Source: Melitaea cinxia (Eukaryota; Arthropoda; Insecta; Lepidoptera; Nymphalidae). Taken from it: a stretch of 64,000 nucleotides of DNA. Positions within the stretch are counted from its first letter, which is position 1. Each line of letters begins with the position of its first letter. The position numbers were made by a program, and so were the translations under genes. Below the pieces are notes generated by a model that had not been told where the DNA came from, ran no database searches, and saw only the letters and a list, made by a program, of their open reading frames with translations. This document shows positions 47,290 to 58,229 of the stretch, piece by piece. Location of the stretch: contig NC_059401.1 of the NCBI RefSeq assembly GCF_905220565.1, forward strand, positions 17,604,766 to 17,668,765, in the 5' to 3' direction.

Positions 47290-47865
47290 ATATGTTCTGG
47301 CAACACAATATACAGTACATTTAGGCTTTTAATAATGTTATAAAAAACAAGTTGATATTTCTAATTAATGGATTGAAAATATCAATTATGAAAACAGAAA
47401 TGTTTAATCAAAAAGTAATATTTATACGCATTCAGTAATAGAAGTCAATTAAAATCCTTCAAACAGTAACTGTAATTTCGTGGGTCTATATTTAGAAATC
47501 TGACACTACTTTGAATAACATTATAAATCATTTACCGAAGTTCTAGTACAAAATAAAGAAATCATTCACGGTAAGACTTAGACTAAATTGTCGCATCATA
47601 TCCCTCGTTAAGCAATTTGTGATTATGTTATCTCGCAATTTATTGATCTATAAACGTATTACGAACGTAATCATTAGATTGTTCGGTGATCGCTTCCAAA
47701 TTGCGTAACGTCATATCCCATATATTAACAATTGCGATAAATAATGTTCTGGTTTGACAGTTGCTCTCCAAACATCACATGTGTAATTGGCAATGAAACG
47801 ACTATATTTTCACAACTCCAAATGTAGTTCATAAAGTATACTTTATCTAGGTATATTTGTATGTT
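47290..47865. other. No gene recognised
   Basis: AT-rich sequence, apparently single-copy within the window. Confidence 0.5.
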
Positions 47866-47871
47866 TCAGTT

Positions 47872-48215
47872 CAACCTATTGCAGTCCACTGCTGGAAATA
47901 GGCCTCCCCCAAGCTCGCGCCAGATATCCCGGTTTCCGGCAATCCTCATCCAGCTTACACTGGCAATCTTAAGTAGATCGTCAGTCCAGCTGGCTGGAGG
48001 TCGTACCATACTGCGTTTGGCCAAGATGCGGTCTTCACTCTAGGACATGTCTGCTCCATCAGCCATCGGTTCTGCGACACAAGTTATCAGCCCACTGCTA
48101 CTTCAACTTACTAATTCTGTGGTCTATGTCGGTTACTTGTGTTCGCTCGCAGATAGTAACATTTCAAATTATATTTTAAGAGAAACCCTAAACATAGCCC
48201 GTTCCAATGCACGAT
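47872..48215 (-). pseudogene. RTE LINE 3' end fragment
   Basis: Minus-strand RTE C-terminus from the QRAMERAM region (right end) through RNETIxER, WAGH-like and RxLGEAYVQ segments to cagtggactgcaataggtt at the left. Indels break the frame. Confidence 0.75.
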
Positions 48216-48711
48216 GTGCGTTATTTGTATATTTAAATTTATGCAACTTATGTACTTACATTATTATTCGCTATATTAATACTTGAGACTATCTCAACTA
48301 ATAAAACAAATTCCACTGTCATATTGTGAATGGCCAGTTAACAATAACAGCTACGTTGTTTTAATGACTTTCGATCAATTTCTGACACTTTTGGTGTTGT
48401 TTTCTCTGTAATTTCCTAAAATGTTTTTGTTTCTTGTCAAGTTTTTCAATTTGGTGAAATTTAGAATTATATCGCAATCCTTGTTTGTTACAAAGAAAAA
48501 ATTGTGAGTCTAGATGGTATTAGAAATAAAATTTGTATTTTGGAGTAATGAGAAAAAATTAGGGCGTGCGGCTTGCAAAAATATATACCTGTATTTAAAT
48601 CCTTATAAATTTTAAACCAAGTTCTCGTTTCTTAATTTGACTATATGCATGTTAGTAAGTTAAGATTTTTTTACTGGGTGGACCGATTTCTATGATTCAT
48701 TTTATAACGGA

Positions 48712-48895
48712 CTAGCCCGTTGGCGCAATTTGTAGTGACCCACCCTGCTTATATATTTATAAGTACGTTTATAAAAAAATGTAGCTATACCAGTCGGCTG
48801 TTACACCTATAAAACAAGCATTACGTTACTTACTTTAGGAACAGACGACCGTATGTGTATTGTGTAGATATTTATTATTCTTATTATTAGTATCG
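48712..48895 (+). repeat. SINE S2, head truncated internally
   Basis: tagcccgttggcgcaatttg, then a deletion removing the B box, then ataccagtcggctgttac and gaacagacgaccgtatg. Confidence 0.7.
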
Positions 48896-49220
48896 AAAAT
48901 TGGTGCTTGTCATGTGGTCCCATTTAAATTCGATGAGATCTCACCGGTACATTTGAGTTATCTTTAATGATAAGTATTTACTTGACTAGTTTGTTGTTTC
49001 GTCGATCGTCTTTGTATTATACCTCATAACTTTTTACTGTGTGAACCGATTTTAATAATTCTTTTCTTAATCAAAATCTTGTACATGTCATGTAGTTCCG
49101 TTTAAATTTGATCGAGATCTGATGAACAGGTTTTGTTTTATCTCTAATACTCCGCCAATGTTCTTGACAATGTTTTCGTCTATAAAAAAAAGTAGTTTTT
49201 TTTTGTTTGCAAACGAACAC
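48895..49220. repeat. CG-family sequence, degenerate
   Basis: tgcttgtcatgtggtcccat is shared with 0.36 kb; gtgaaccgattttaataattc follows. A T run with gtttgcaaacgaacacaac ends it. Confidence 0.5.
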
Positions 49221-49379
49221 AACTACAAAAACTTTATTCAATAAAAGATTCGGAGACAGTGGACGAGATTTATTCGATTACCAGACGAAGAAGCCAACAC
49301 AAGTCTACTCAGTAATTATATTAGTTAAATAATAAGCATTGAAGTCAGTTACCCAAACAAGTTTCATTTCATCAAATTA

Positions 49380-49695
49380 GTTTATTTATTTATTTTATTT
49401 ATTTTTATTTGGGAAACAAACAGTACGATATAACATAAAGTAAAGAAGAACAATAACAAGATAGTGTATAAGCCAGACAAGTTTCCACTAACAACTAATA
49501 CATGTAAGTATAATAAGCAAAGCGCGAATATTAAAACAAAAAAGTTTATAATTAGAAATAAAATATCTTAAACAAGAAACACAATACAAATACAAAATTA
49601 AAATTAAATTAAAATCAAAATCGAATTAAAATTAAAATCAAATTAAAATCAAATTTAAATTTAAATTTAAATTTAAATTTTTAGATTTAAAACGA
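49380..49695 (-). repeat. Probable LINE 3' UTR with AT-rich simple sequence
   Basis: On the minus strand it ends tgtttcccaaataaaaataa, followed by (AAAT)n, an AATAAA-containing tail. To the right, 49598-49695 is ATTAAA/AAATTT simple sequence. No coding part. Confidence 0.4.
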
Positions 49696-49699
49696 TGAC

Positions 49700-50600
49700 A
49701 ATGGATACTAAAGCAGAATAAGTGAACAAAACGCTTTTAACTTTTCGCTCATATTTTGATTTTAGAGCGAAAATTTCAAAAAGGAGAACGCGATTCGTCT
49801 GAATGTTTTTTTTTTTGTAATTTTTTAATTTTTTATAGCTTTTACCAATTTTAATTATTCTTTTTTATTCGATAACCTTTCGTATAACCATTTAAAATGT
49901 TATTTATCAATGTAGATTAATTTATCGGCGGAATTTACGCTTGTCAACGTATATTATACAATATTCAACTTTTTTTTATATGATAAAAACGTATCTAACA
50001 TAACTATCATTTATTTACGTAATTACTAAAAACAGTTTGTCTGCCAAGCGTTTGAATAAAACGGGACATTTCGCAGCTTTGTCAAATCACACCGCGTGCG
50101 CTCGGGCGAACATTCCAGACGGAATCAACCCCAATTTGCAACTCCTCACTAAGCGAGTTGGTGTTAACGAACCTTTCGTTCTTACAAAACAACTACTTGA
50201 AATTTTAAATGATGGCTGTATATCTACAGTGCTTTTAAGAATACTTTTGCTGATGATAAGGAATTTTAATGCATGTTAAAATATTCAACTAATGAGTTTT
50301 GTAATTATTTTCTTATATTAAACATTATTTTGATCTGTGAGGCTACTGACACTACTGCCTATTAATATTCTCAATAAAATGGATAAGTAACGTTTGCCTT
50401 GCAATGTTGCAGGTTATTCAGTGTATCTCAGTAAGGATACATGAGTAAAGGTCAATGTAAGTAATAGAAACCCAATATAGTTCAATGACTATTTATAAAA
50501 TTATTAATCTAAATAATTTTAGAAATCAATGAACTGAACTACGTTTAAGTTTTTTAGTGCTGAGTAAGTGTCACTTATACCTTTAATTCTTGTATATATC
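49700..50600. other. No gene recognised
   Basis: An 80-codon frame (50037-50279) opens with TTG rather than ATG and has no motif I recognise. Confidence 0.4.
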
Positions 50601-50607
50601 TTCATAT

Positions 50608-50947
50608 GCTGTGTGGCTGCGGCACCAAAGAAGAATATAGCCACCCCCTCTCTTCCCGTGGGTGTCGTAAGAGGCGACTAAGGGATAACAAGGTTCCACT
50701 ACCACCTTGGAACTTAAGAAGCCGACCAATGGCGGGATAACCATCTAACCGCTGGCTTTGAAAGACACGGGCCGAAGACGGGCAGCAGCGTCTTCGGTGC
50801 GAAAAAGCCAGCCCTGCTGTCACCAACCCGCTTGCCCAGCGTGGTGACTATGGGCAACACACATAAGTTCACGCATTTTTGGCGCGAACTTGTGGAGGCC
50901 TATGTCCAGCGGTGGACTACAATAGGCTGGAATGATGATGATGATGA
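50608..50947 (+). mobile_element. Retroposon S3, full-length
   Basis: tgctgtgtggctgcggcac to ataggctggaatgatgatgatg. The tail gaggcctatgtccagcggtg is RTE-like. A clear target duplication was not found. Confidence 0.85.
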
Positions 50948-51167
50948 TCTTATATATATACATATATATATATACATAATTTTACTTAAAAGTTCATATC
51001 GCTTTATATAGAAAGCACTTTTTAAATCCAATTACGGTTATTTTCCCAACAAAATCGTTTCCTAATATTAAACAGCTCAAACGCATACGAGTTACTAAGT
51101 AAACGTATTACCCGACAAGTTTTGAAATATGTCGTGTTATATTTAGTTAGTAATTAAGCTGATAGTA

Positions 51168-51420
51168 AGTTTTGGGGGAGCTTTAGACAGCTCCCGGTGT
51201 GCGTCACGTGACGGAGATTATGTGGCAGTATATTATATATAGTATATAATGTATGGGCTGCGGTGAGCTTCGTTTGAGTTTCGAGTACGTCAACACAACA
51301 CTTAACTGTTTATTTCTAGTCGAGATTACTATTGTTATTGTCTCAGCAACTTGTACAAGTTTGTCATAAGGGAAAGTTAACGAAATGTACCTATTAATAT
51401 GTAACTCAATTGTAATTTGA
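51168..51420 (+). promoter_or_regulatory. Candidate promoter region with CACGTG palindrome
   Basis: A hairpin gggagct/agctccc (about 51177-51196) is followed by the perfect 12-bp palindrome cgtcacgtgacg (51202-51213), which contains the E-box CACGTG in a GTCACGTGAC context. A TATA-rich stretch (about 51228-51252) and a less AT-rich stretch (gggctgcggtgagcttcg) follow. Function is inferred from composition and order only. Confidence 0.3.
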
Positions 51421-51569
51421 TGAGTTTATTATAACTATCTAAAAATAGATTTTCTTTTTAAGACATTCAATATTACAAAAAATAAATAGTAACTACATTT
51501 ATTAAAATCAATAAGTGAGGATATACATTTTAGTGAACTTGAATCGATAATAGTTATATCTATTCCTAT

Positions 51570-51644
51570 CCGCGCTCTGATCCGTATCCTACATGAGGGA
51601 AGAGGCATATGCCCCGTAGTGGGATATAACAAGCTAAGGCGTAT
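51570..51644 (+). repeat. SINE S1, 3' end fragment
   Basis: cgctctgatccgtatcctac, gggaagaggcatatgcccc, agtgggatataacaagctaag. It abuts the Helitron 5' end. Confidence 0.65.
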
Positions 51645-51645
51645 A

Positions 51646-52721
51646 TCTATTTGTACAGGCAGTGTAATTAAATAATTACAAATAAAAACTTTACTATGTT
51701 TTCTTCAGTGACGTCATTTTAAAAGTAACATGGCGTCCTCCCAAAGATAATAAAAATAATGGTTTAATTTAATAGTCGCTGAATAACTTAGTATTAGTTT
51801 ATGTAATATTTAGCTTTTTTATCATTTTAAAATGCCCAAAAGATCAAGATCTCACCTTTCTAAAAATAGTTTACAGGTTAGGGCAATAAAAATACATAGT
51901 GATAGAGAGTCTCCATCAGAAACTGAAAATCGACTTGCAAATCAGAGAGAATACGCGTCGCAATCGCGTGCAAGAGAGTCAAGTATTGAGCGTTCACAAC
52001 GGCTTGCTGAAACAAATTTGCGAACGTCTCAAGACCGCGCGCGAGAGTCGAGTATCGAGCGTTCGCAGCAGCTCGAAGAACAAATCATTAGAAATATACA
52101 AGTTCACGCTAGGGAATCGAACTCTGAGCGTTCTGAACGCCTTCGGAATCAGAGAGAAAGACAACAGACCTCAATGGCTAGAGTTCGCAATCGAATTTTA
52201 GCTCACAGTAAAAGATCGGCTTTCAAATACGATCCACAAATTGATTATGCCCAACAATCTTCCGTCCAAATCGGAGCCATGAAAAAGATCTGCTCTCAAA
52301 ACATTTTTTGGCAGAACATTAAGATCGATGAACTTAATGGTTTGTGCTGTGCTTCTGGAAAGTCAGTCTCCCCAATATTCAGAAGCAGCCACAACCAATA
52401 AAAAGTCTTTTGACAAATAATCATTCACTATCTAGACATTTTTTAACCAACATACGTAGATACAACAGCCATGAACAGCAAATGACTTCGTTTGGCGTAA
52501 AAGAAATTAGAGAACAAAATTTTATGCCCACTTTTAAAATAGAGGGCCAAGTTTATCATCTTATAAGTAAGTAGTCTTTTACCACCATCAGAATGAAAAT
52601 AAGTGTAAGTATATAATAGTAGCTATAGGTAAGCACAAAAAAAATTAAAAAAATATCAAAAAAGTACTATTTGTAACGACTGAATAAATCCCACGCGGAC
52701 GAAGTCGCGGGCCACGGCTAG
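51646..52721 (+). mobile_element. Helitron with partial Rep/helicase ORF
   Basis: Begins TC after an A (51646) and ends ccacggCTAG before a T (52718-52721). The GC-rich sequence cccacgcggacgaagtcgcg upstream of CTAG can fold into the subterminal hairpin of Helitrons. It is the same sequence found at the ends of the short elements at 26.15, 37.8 and 63.2 kb. About 1.1 kb against several kb for an autonomous element, so most of the ORF has been lost. Confidence 0.8.
51832..52574 (+). pseudogene. Helitron Rep/helicase N-terminal fragment, frameshifted
   Basis: ATG at 51832. About 160 codons rich in R, S and E with repeats of the form RARESSIERSQRL, then SKRSAFKYDPQIDYAQQ and LNGLCCASGK, a segment I know from the N-terminus of Helitron Rep/helicase proteins. 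At about 52360 the frame shifts; the protein continues in another frame (KVSLPNIQKQPQP, GVKEIREQNFMPTFKIEGQV, YHLIS) to a stop at 52572-52574, where a small agta duplication breaks the next segment. The Rep nuclease (HUH) and helicase domains are missing, so it cannot transpose itself. No downstream host gene belongs to it. Confidence 0.8.
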
Positions 52722-52740
52722 TATATAATAAAGAAAGAGG

Positions 52741-53120
52741 AATATTTTCTTATATCTTTATTTAGACGCCGCGTTGGCGCAGCGGTCACAGCCATGGATT
52801 GTACCCGTTGTGCTGGCGGTTGCGGGTTCGATCCCCGCACATGACAAACATTTGTATTGACCATACAGGTGTTTGCCGTGGTCTGGGTGTTTGTGCAGTC
52901 CTTGTGGGTCTCCCCACCGTGCCTCGGAGAGCACGTTAAGCCGTCGGTCCCGGTTGTTATCATATACACCTGATAGCGATCGTTACTCATAGTAGGGAAT
53001 ATATCCGCCAACCCGCATTGGAGCAGCGTGGTGGATTAAGCTCTGATCTTTCTCCTACATGGGGAAAGAGGCCTATGCCCAACAGTGGGATATTACAGGC
53101 TAAAGCGCTAATATTTTCTT
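52741..53120 (+). mobile_element. SINE S1, full-length, with 11-bp target duplication
   Basis: Head gacgccgcgttggcgcagcg at 52764 (A box), B box ggttcgatccc at about 52826, and 3' end aggctaaagcg. Flanked by aatattttctt at 52741-52751 and 53110-53120. Closest in the window to an S1 consensus. Confidence 0.92.
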
Positions 53121-53639
53121 TAAAAAGAACACCGTGAGCGGCAAACTCGTCGATAATAAAAGCGAATGAAACGGTGTAAAACGCCTAGTTTCACTATCAA
53201 TTTAACAAACTGTGAGTAATGGTCTATACAAAAGTTTCTTATACACAGTTTCAATTAATTTAAATATAAAACTTAAACTCATTTATCAACAGTTTTATAA
53301 CGAAGTTCAAACAGTCCCAAGTTTTATCTCGATAGTTCTTCATTCTTATATTTTAATGAAGACTTCAGTTTTTAAAAGAGTTCGTAAATTTATATTTAAA
53401 ATCAATTTTAAATATAAAATCCCTTTGAGATATTTTTATCAGTCACACTAATCGTTAATACATTTTCAACCCTTTCAATATTAAAAGTGTATAAATCTGT
53501 TTTGATTAACAGGTACAAAATACCCACTGGGCACCGCTAACCCTTTTTACTACACTAAATCGCTTTTATGTGTACAAGCCTCAGTCACGATTGCCGCTAT
53601 AGTATTGAAAATTGAACTATTTGGATGAAATACGTTTCG

Positions 53640-53830
53640 CGTCCAATTGAGCGGAGTATTTATAGGGCACGGAGGACGAACGAGCGACTAGCGCCCTAAC
53701 TGCGTCAAGATAGAGTCGCGTTCCGGCTGCGCGGCGCGGACCCGGGAGCCGCAGTCTTGTTCATCACCGAACTAAGCAGTTCACGTGCGATTAGTGTATG
53801 ATTTAACACACGACACGCGCAGGCCCCGAT
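53640..53830 (+). promoter_or_regulatory. Candidate TATA promoter and 5' UTR, CpG-rich
   Basis: In AT-rich surroundings this stretch is GC- and CpG-rich. It has a CCAAT motif (about 53643), a TATA-like tatttata (53657-53664), then a GC-rich stretch, and an E-box CACGTG at 53782-53787 directly after agcagtt, an initiator-like sequence. agtgtatgat at about 53793 could be a splice donor. I infer the start of a host transcript, whose exons would lie outside the window or be too short to see. A transposon-derived CpG patch is the alternative. Confidence 0.4.
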
Positions 53831-54079
53831 AAGCGTTTAAATATTAATACAATTACTTGTAATTCAAAGCCTCGTAACGCCTGTACTGATATGTAAAAGC
53901 AATTTGTTCGCAGACGCTTATTCGCAAACAATTACATTAACATCATTAGATTTATTTACCTTATTTTAATTATAATACTCGAATTACTTACTTACAAAAT
54001 TGTAAATAGTATCCATGAATAAAAAAGAGTAATATAATTAGAACGCAGACTTTTAACTCAATATTACAATAATTGTGTT

Positions 54080-54472
54080 TGCAGGCAAACGAAAAAAAAC
54101 CGACTTCAATTATATCGACAAGTAATACAACGTAGGTAGACGAAAAAATAGTCAAGTAAGTACGCATTATCAAAGATTACTCCAAAAGTTGTAATCAGAT
54201 CTCGATTAAATTTAAATGTGGTCACTTGATAAACATCAGCTTTCGATTAACTTAAAAATCATCAAAATCGGTACACCCAGTAAAAAGTTATGCGGAATTT
54301 CGAGAGTTTCCCTCAATTTCTCTGGGATCCCGTCATCAGATCCTGGTTTCCTTATCATGCTACCACAACAGAAATATCCCCTTTCCAAAAAAAGGAATTA
54401 TCAAATTCGGTTCATAAACAACGAAGTTATCGCCGAACATACATTATATATATATATAACCGACCGAATAAA
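54080..54472 (-). repeat. CG-family element
   Basis: Starts aaaaaaccgacttcaattat, includes ggatcccgtcatcagatcct and ggtttccttatcatgc, and ends tcgccgaacatacattatat plus an AT run. The short open frames in it are repeat-derived. Confidence 0.7.
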
Positions 54473-54499
54473 AAATAAATAAATAATAAATATACATAT

Positions 54500-55042
54500 A
54501 TTTTTAAAGAAAAATAGATGTTGACTAATTCTCAGACCTACCCGATATGCACACATCACTTCACTTTAGCCTATCGCAGTCCACTGTTGGACATAGGCCT
54601 CCACAAGTTCGCGCCAAAAAATAGCGTGAACTCATCTGTTGCCCATAGTCACCACGCTGGGCAGGCGGGTTGGTGACCGCAATGCTGGCTTTGGCGCACC
54701 GAAAACGCTGCTGCCAGTCTTCGGCCTGTGTATTTCAAAGCCAGCAATTGGATGGTTATCCCGCCACCGATCGGCTTTTTAAGTTCCAAGGTGGTAGCGG
54801 AACTGTGTTATCAGTATAGACAGGTATTAGCAATATTCTTTATTGCCGTAGCTACACAGCTCATATGCACACAAAATTTCATAAAAATCGGTCGAGCCGT
54901 TCTGGAGTGGTATTATAACTACCATTGTAACACGAGAATTTTATATATAACATCTATTTTTCATACCCCTAAGATATAAGGCGTGGGGGAATTTAGGGGG
55001 TCAATAACATATATGGCAAAAAACGTTTGTGTGGTCAGCTAG
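54500..55042 (+). mobile_element. Helitron-like sequence split by S3
   Basis: Left part attctcagacctacccgatat; right part resumes ttcataaaaatcggtcgagc, then cacgagaattttatatataa and gggtcaataacatatatgg. It ends gtggtcagCTAG at 55039-55042 before a T. The order suggests two ends joined in opposite orientation. Confidence 0.6.
54545..54873 (-). mobile_element. Retroposon S3 with internal deletion and 11-bp target duplication
   Basis: The S3 body (54556-54862) is flanked by atatgcacaca at 54545-54555 and 54863-54873. About 55 bases of the 5' part, around the usual gtcgcctcttacgacaccc block, are replaced by unrelated sequence. Confidence 0.85.
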
Positions 55043-55174
55043 TTATACACATATATACGAGTATATATATATAATTGTTGAGTCAATACTCATCACGAAA
55101 TCTCAAAATCCGCTGGGTCCAAGATGAAATTTGGCAGGAAAGTAATTTATAGTGGTGTATTAGTAAGACCTATC

Positions 55175-55280
55175 TCTCTCTTGCTCCGTTCGCCTCGCCC
55201 GATCTCACTTTTCGTAACGCTCTCGTCACGCATTCACCAGCTTACTCCCCAAGTCAAGCGTACGTAAAGAAGTTTTACTT
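55175..55280 (+). repeat. Dispersed repeat block
   Basis: cacttttcgtaacgctctcg and tcacgcattcaccagcttac are shared with 58.95-59.06 kb (plus) and 33.24-33.33 kb (minus). The full element is undefined. Confidence 0.5.
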
Positions 55281-55342
55281 CAAAAACAAAACTCAAAATA
55301 CTGTCTTAGTAATTTTTACATCTTTTTACTCACTTTTGCATA

Positions 55343-55611
55343 CATTAGTACAATGTTTCCCAAAGTGGGCGATAACGCCCACTTGTGGGTGCTGCAGTAC
55401 TAAAGGGGGCGGTAAAAGACCTAGAAAAAAAGTAGTGCCGTTGTGTAAAGGCTTGGAGGCGATTTGTCATTTAATCTATAAGGACTCTCGACTAACAACT
55501 GTGAACATCAACTAATATTTATTAAAAGATTGCTCAAATGGAACACTATAAAATAATTTATTCTCTTAGTGGGCAGTAGACAAAATAAATTTGGGAACCC
55601 CTGAATTAGTA
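55343..55611. mobile_element. hAT-like MITE with 8-bp target duplication
   Basis: The element at 55351-55603 has inverted ends caatgtttcccaaa and tttgggaacccctg, in the style of hAT elements. Flanking octamers cattagta and aattagta match 7 of 8. Non-coding. Confidence 0.75.
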
Positions 55612-55914
55612 TATGCGGACTTCAATTGGTACTATATATACATATTTTTCTCACACTACTGGTACATAAATCTCACTCAAAACATCTAAGAGGCGAAAAA
55701 ATTATAATTGAGATCAATAATCTATTACATTCATTTCGTGCCGTCATAATCTCCTACGAAGCCTGAGCTTACACCGTAGAGAGGCGGTAATTTGAGCTTA
55801 GCACCTAAAGCTCCCAATATAATGACGAGCTTTGATTGAAATAGCTTGTGTAAGGTTTGAGGTGTTAACGTATTTTTTATTATAATTATATGGAAATATC
55901 AATATTTTTTTCTC

Positions 55915-56100
55915 AGAAATGAAAAAAAAAGCCGAATTTAATTACATGGACAAGTTGTAAACGTCGTAGCAGTCGGTAAAACAGTAAATTAAACACTCAT
56001 TATTAGAGATACCTAACCAGTAATGAAAAAAGTTATAAAGCCACATAAAAATGTAGTTTAATTGAAAGCCTCCTTCTTTTTTGAAGTCAGTTAAAAATTA
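55915..56100 (-). repeat. CG-family element
   Basis: Starts aaaaaaaaagccgaatttaa and ends cctccttcttttttgaagtc, i.e. diverged inverted termini. Confidence 0.5.
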
Positions 56101-56149
56101 ATCGAATTTAAAATTATGTAATCATTCATCAGCCATCGCCATCATCATT

Positions 56150-56432
56150 CTACTACCGAACCGCAAGGCATCACATGAGTCTGCACCGCTACGTGGTTGA
56201 AATCCCACGATCTCGCACTAAGCGTTTTGCTTCCTCTTTCTCTTAATACACATCGCAAAAATTTGGAATGCCTTTACGACTTCCGTTTTTCTAAATAATT
56301 TTTAACTTGGGTATCTTCAAATCAAGAGTGAATAGGCGTCTTCTAGGCAAGCGCGCAATATCTCAGGCTGCATCTTCACTTACCATCAGGTGAAATCGCA
56401 CTCAAACGCTAGTCTATATAATAAAAAAAAAT
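56150..56432 (+). pseudogene. LINE reverse transcriptase C-terminal remnant
   Basis: In successive frames: LHRYVVEIPRSRTKRFASSF, IAKIWNAFTTSVF, then NLGIFKSRVNRRLLGKRA. The WNxLPxxVF and FKxRVNRxLLGKR motifs typify the end of Jockey-like lepidopteran LINEs. Three stops or frameshifts break it. The 3' UTR contains cttaccatcaggtga and ends in an A tract at about 56430. Confidence 0.7.
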
Positions 56433-56605
56433 AATACTAGTTAAAGAAAATGAAAGTTCGAAGAGAAAATCTTGCCTTATTTAAACCCATGCTTGCTTAG
56501 GTGTCTAAAGTTCACCTTTTAATTTATTTTATAATAATTTGAAAGATAAATAACAAATATAAATACTATTTCTTTGACTTAACTCTGTCATAAAAGAAAT
56601 AAGTT

Positions 56606-57845
56606 TTTTTTTATAAACAACTAACGGCCGAACCCAATATTCAGTCTAAAGATAGAGATACGTAGTTATCATCGACTGCTAATAACAAACTATCTATCCT
56701 TTGTAGTTGTCCCAATAATTCGCATAGGGGACTACTATCTCCAGTTAGCTGTAGATAGACCGGCTACCTGAGCTCTCCCTTACATTCCAGTATACGCAGC
56801 GACACAGACGGCCTCAGTTATGTTACATAGATGTTTTGTAGTATTTAAATTTGTCATACAAATTTTATTCATATTAAAGTAATCTTGTTTTATAAAAATA
56901 TGGACAAGTTAATTTTTAAACAGACTTTTTAATTTATAATAAATGATATTATTTTAATATGGAATGCATGGTAAATCTAGTAACGGAACGTTTTAACACG
57001 ACACGAAAAGACGCTACGAGGCCATAACGCTTTATTGAATCGTCGTTTCGTTTGAATTTGTATATTTGTACAAATCATTGCAAATTATACAATCATTCAC
57101 CAAATTGTTTGTTTTATTCACAATATGAGTAAAGTAAGTATTATTTCACAAGAAACTTATTATTTTTATTCAATTAATTGTTGCAAAAGAACAATATCAC
57201 TTGAACTGCTATTTGAACTTGAGTCTGCCATTATTTTTCACTCGAAATTAATTTTATTTTAAACAAAGAAAATACTTTTGCAATTAATAAATCTTAGTTA
57301 TCCCCCGAAAACTATAGATCGGATATTGTTGTTACTAAAGATAGCCAACGTTACTGACAGATAGAACTCTATTATTATTGGGACGCTTACACTGTCATTT
57401 TCATACGAACTGTTATCTCTGGTAAGCTATCCTCCCTCTCGTCGATAGACAGCTTTGAAGGATAAGATTGCCTATCGTCGACAAGTTTATTGGGTCAGTA
57501 AAATAAATGATAGATAGATATTTCTGTCTCTAGTAGGACATAACCAGAGATAGATTGAATATTGGGTTCGGCCGTAAGTCGGCAAACAAGCGTACGGCTC
57601 ACCTGATGGTAAGCGATTACCGTAGTTTATAGATGCCTGCAACACCAGAAGCACCGAGAGCACGTTGTCGACCCTACTCCCAATTCTTCCAGGAGCTTTG
57701 TTCGCGCTACTCACCACAGGGACACAACACTGCTTGAAAGCAGTATTATTTAGCAGTAATCTTCTTTAAGTCCGAGGTGTTTCTTCATCAGGCTGCTCCA
57801 AATTGTGTGCAGGGTATTTCCTACTGTGCCTTACCTCAGTCATTG
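56606..57845 (-). repeat. Family A retroposon split by a TIR element
   Basis: The tail (tttataaacaactaa, 56606-56624) and the rest (taagtcggcaaacaagcgta onward, 57575-57845) are separated by 950 bp. Joined over one TAA they match other copies (actaggtcggcaaac). Confidence 0.8.
56625..57574. mobile_element. PIF/Harbinger-like TIR element with TAA duplication
   Basis: Inverted ends cggccgaacccaatattca (19 bp perfect, then partial) at 56625-56643 and 57556-57574. TAA occurs at 56622-56624 and 57575-57577. Trinucleotide TAA/TTA sites are typical of PIF/Harbinger. No transposase ORF is seen. Confidence 0.7.
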
Positions 57846-58029
57846 TGTAAGCGCAGTGGTTACACCACCCAGATGTTGCCAGCTACCAGTTGCTACGTTA
57901 CTTTTTTAATTCATACGAATATTTTATTTTAGTTTTGTACTTCTACATCAACACCATTCCTTGTAGTTCTTAAGTTCGACTGGTAGATAGAGCTGTATTG
58001 CTTTAAGTCTGCCTTTTACCTATAAATCT

Positions 58030-58222
58030 TATAAATACATTACTAACACACGGTCTGTTCCTAAAGTAAGCAACTTACTGCTTGTGTAGCAATTTTTTTT
58101 TAATAAATATACATGGAAATAAAATATAATTATATTAATATAAATATTACACCCAGACGGCGCGGTTGCGGGTATCGAGCATACAAACCGCGGAGCAGAA
58201 AGCACTACAAACTGCGCCAACG
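58030..58222 (-). repeat. SINE S2 copy
   Basis: cacggtctgttcctaaagtaa at the left, ttacacccagacggcgcggt and an S2 head (actacaaactgcgccaacg) at the right. The B box is partly spoiled. Confidence 0.7.
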
Positions 58223-58229
58223 TCACGTC

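Noticed and set aside
50037..50279. 80-codon frame as a gene
   Set aside because: Opens with TTG, no motif, no promoter or splice context.
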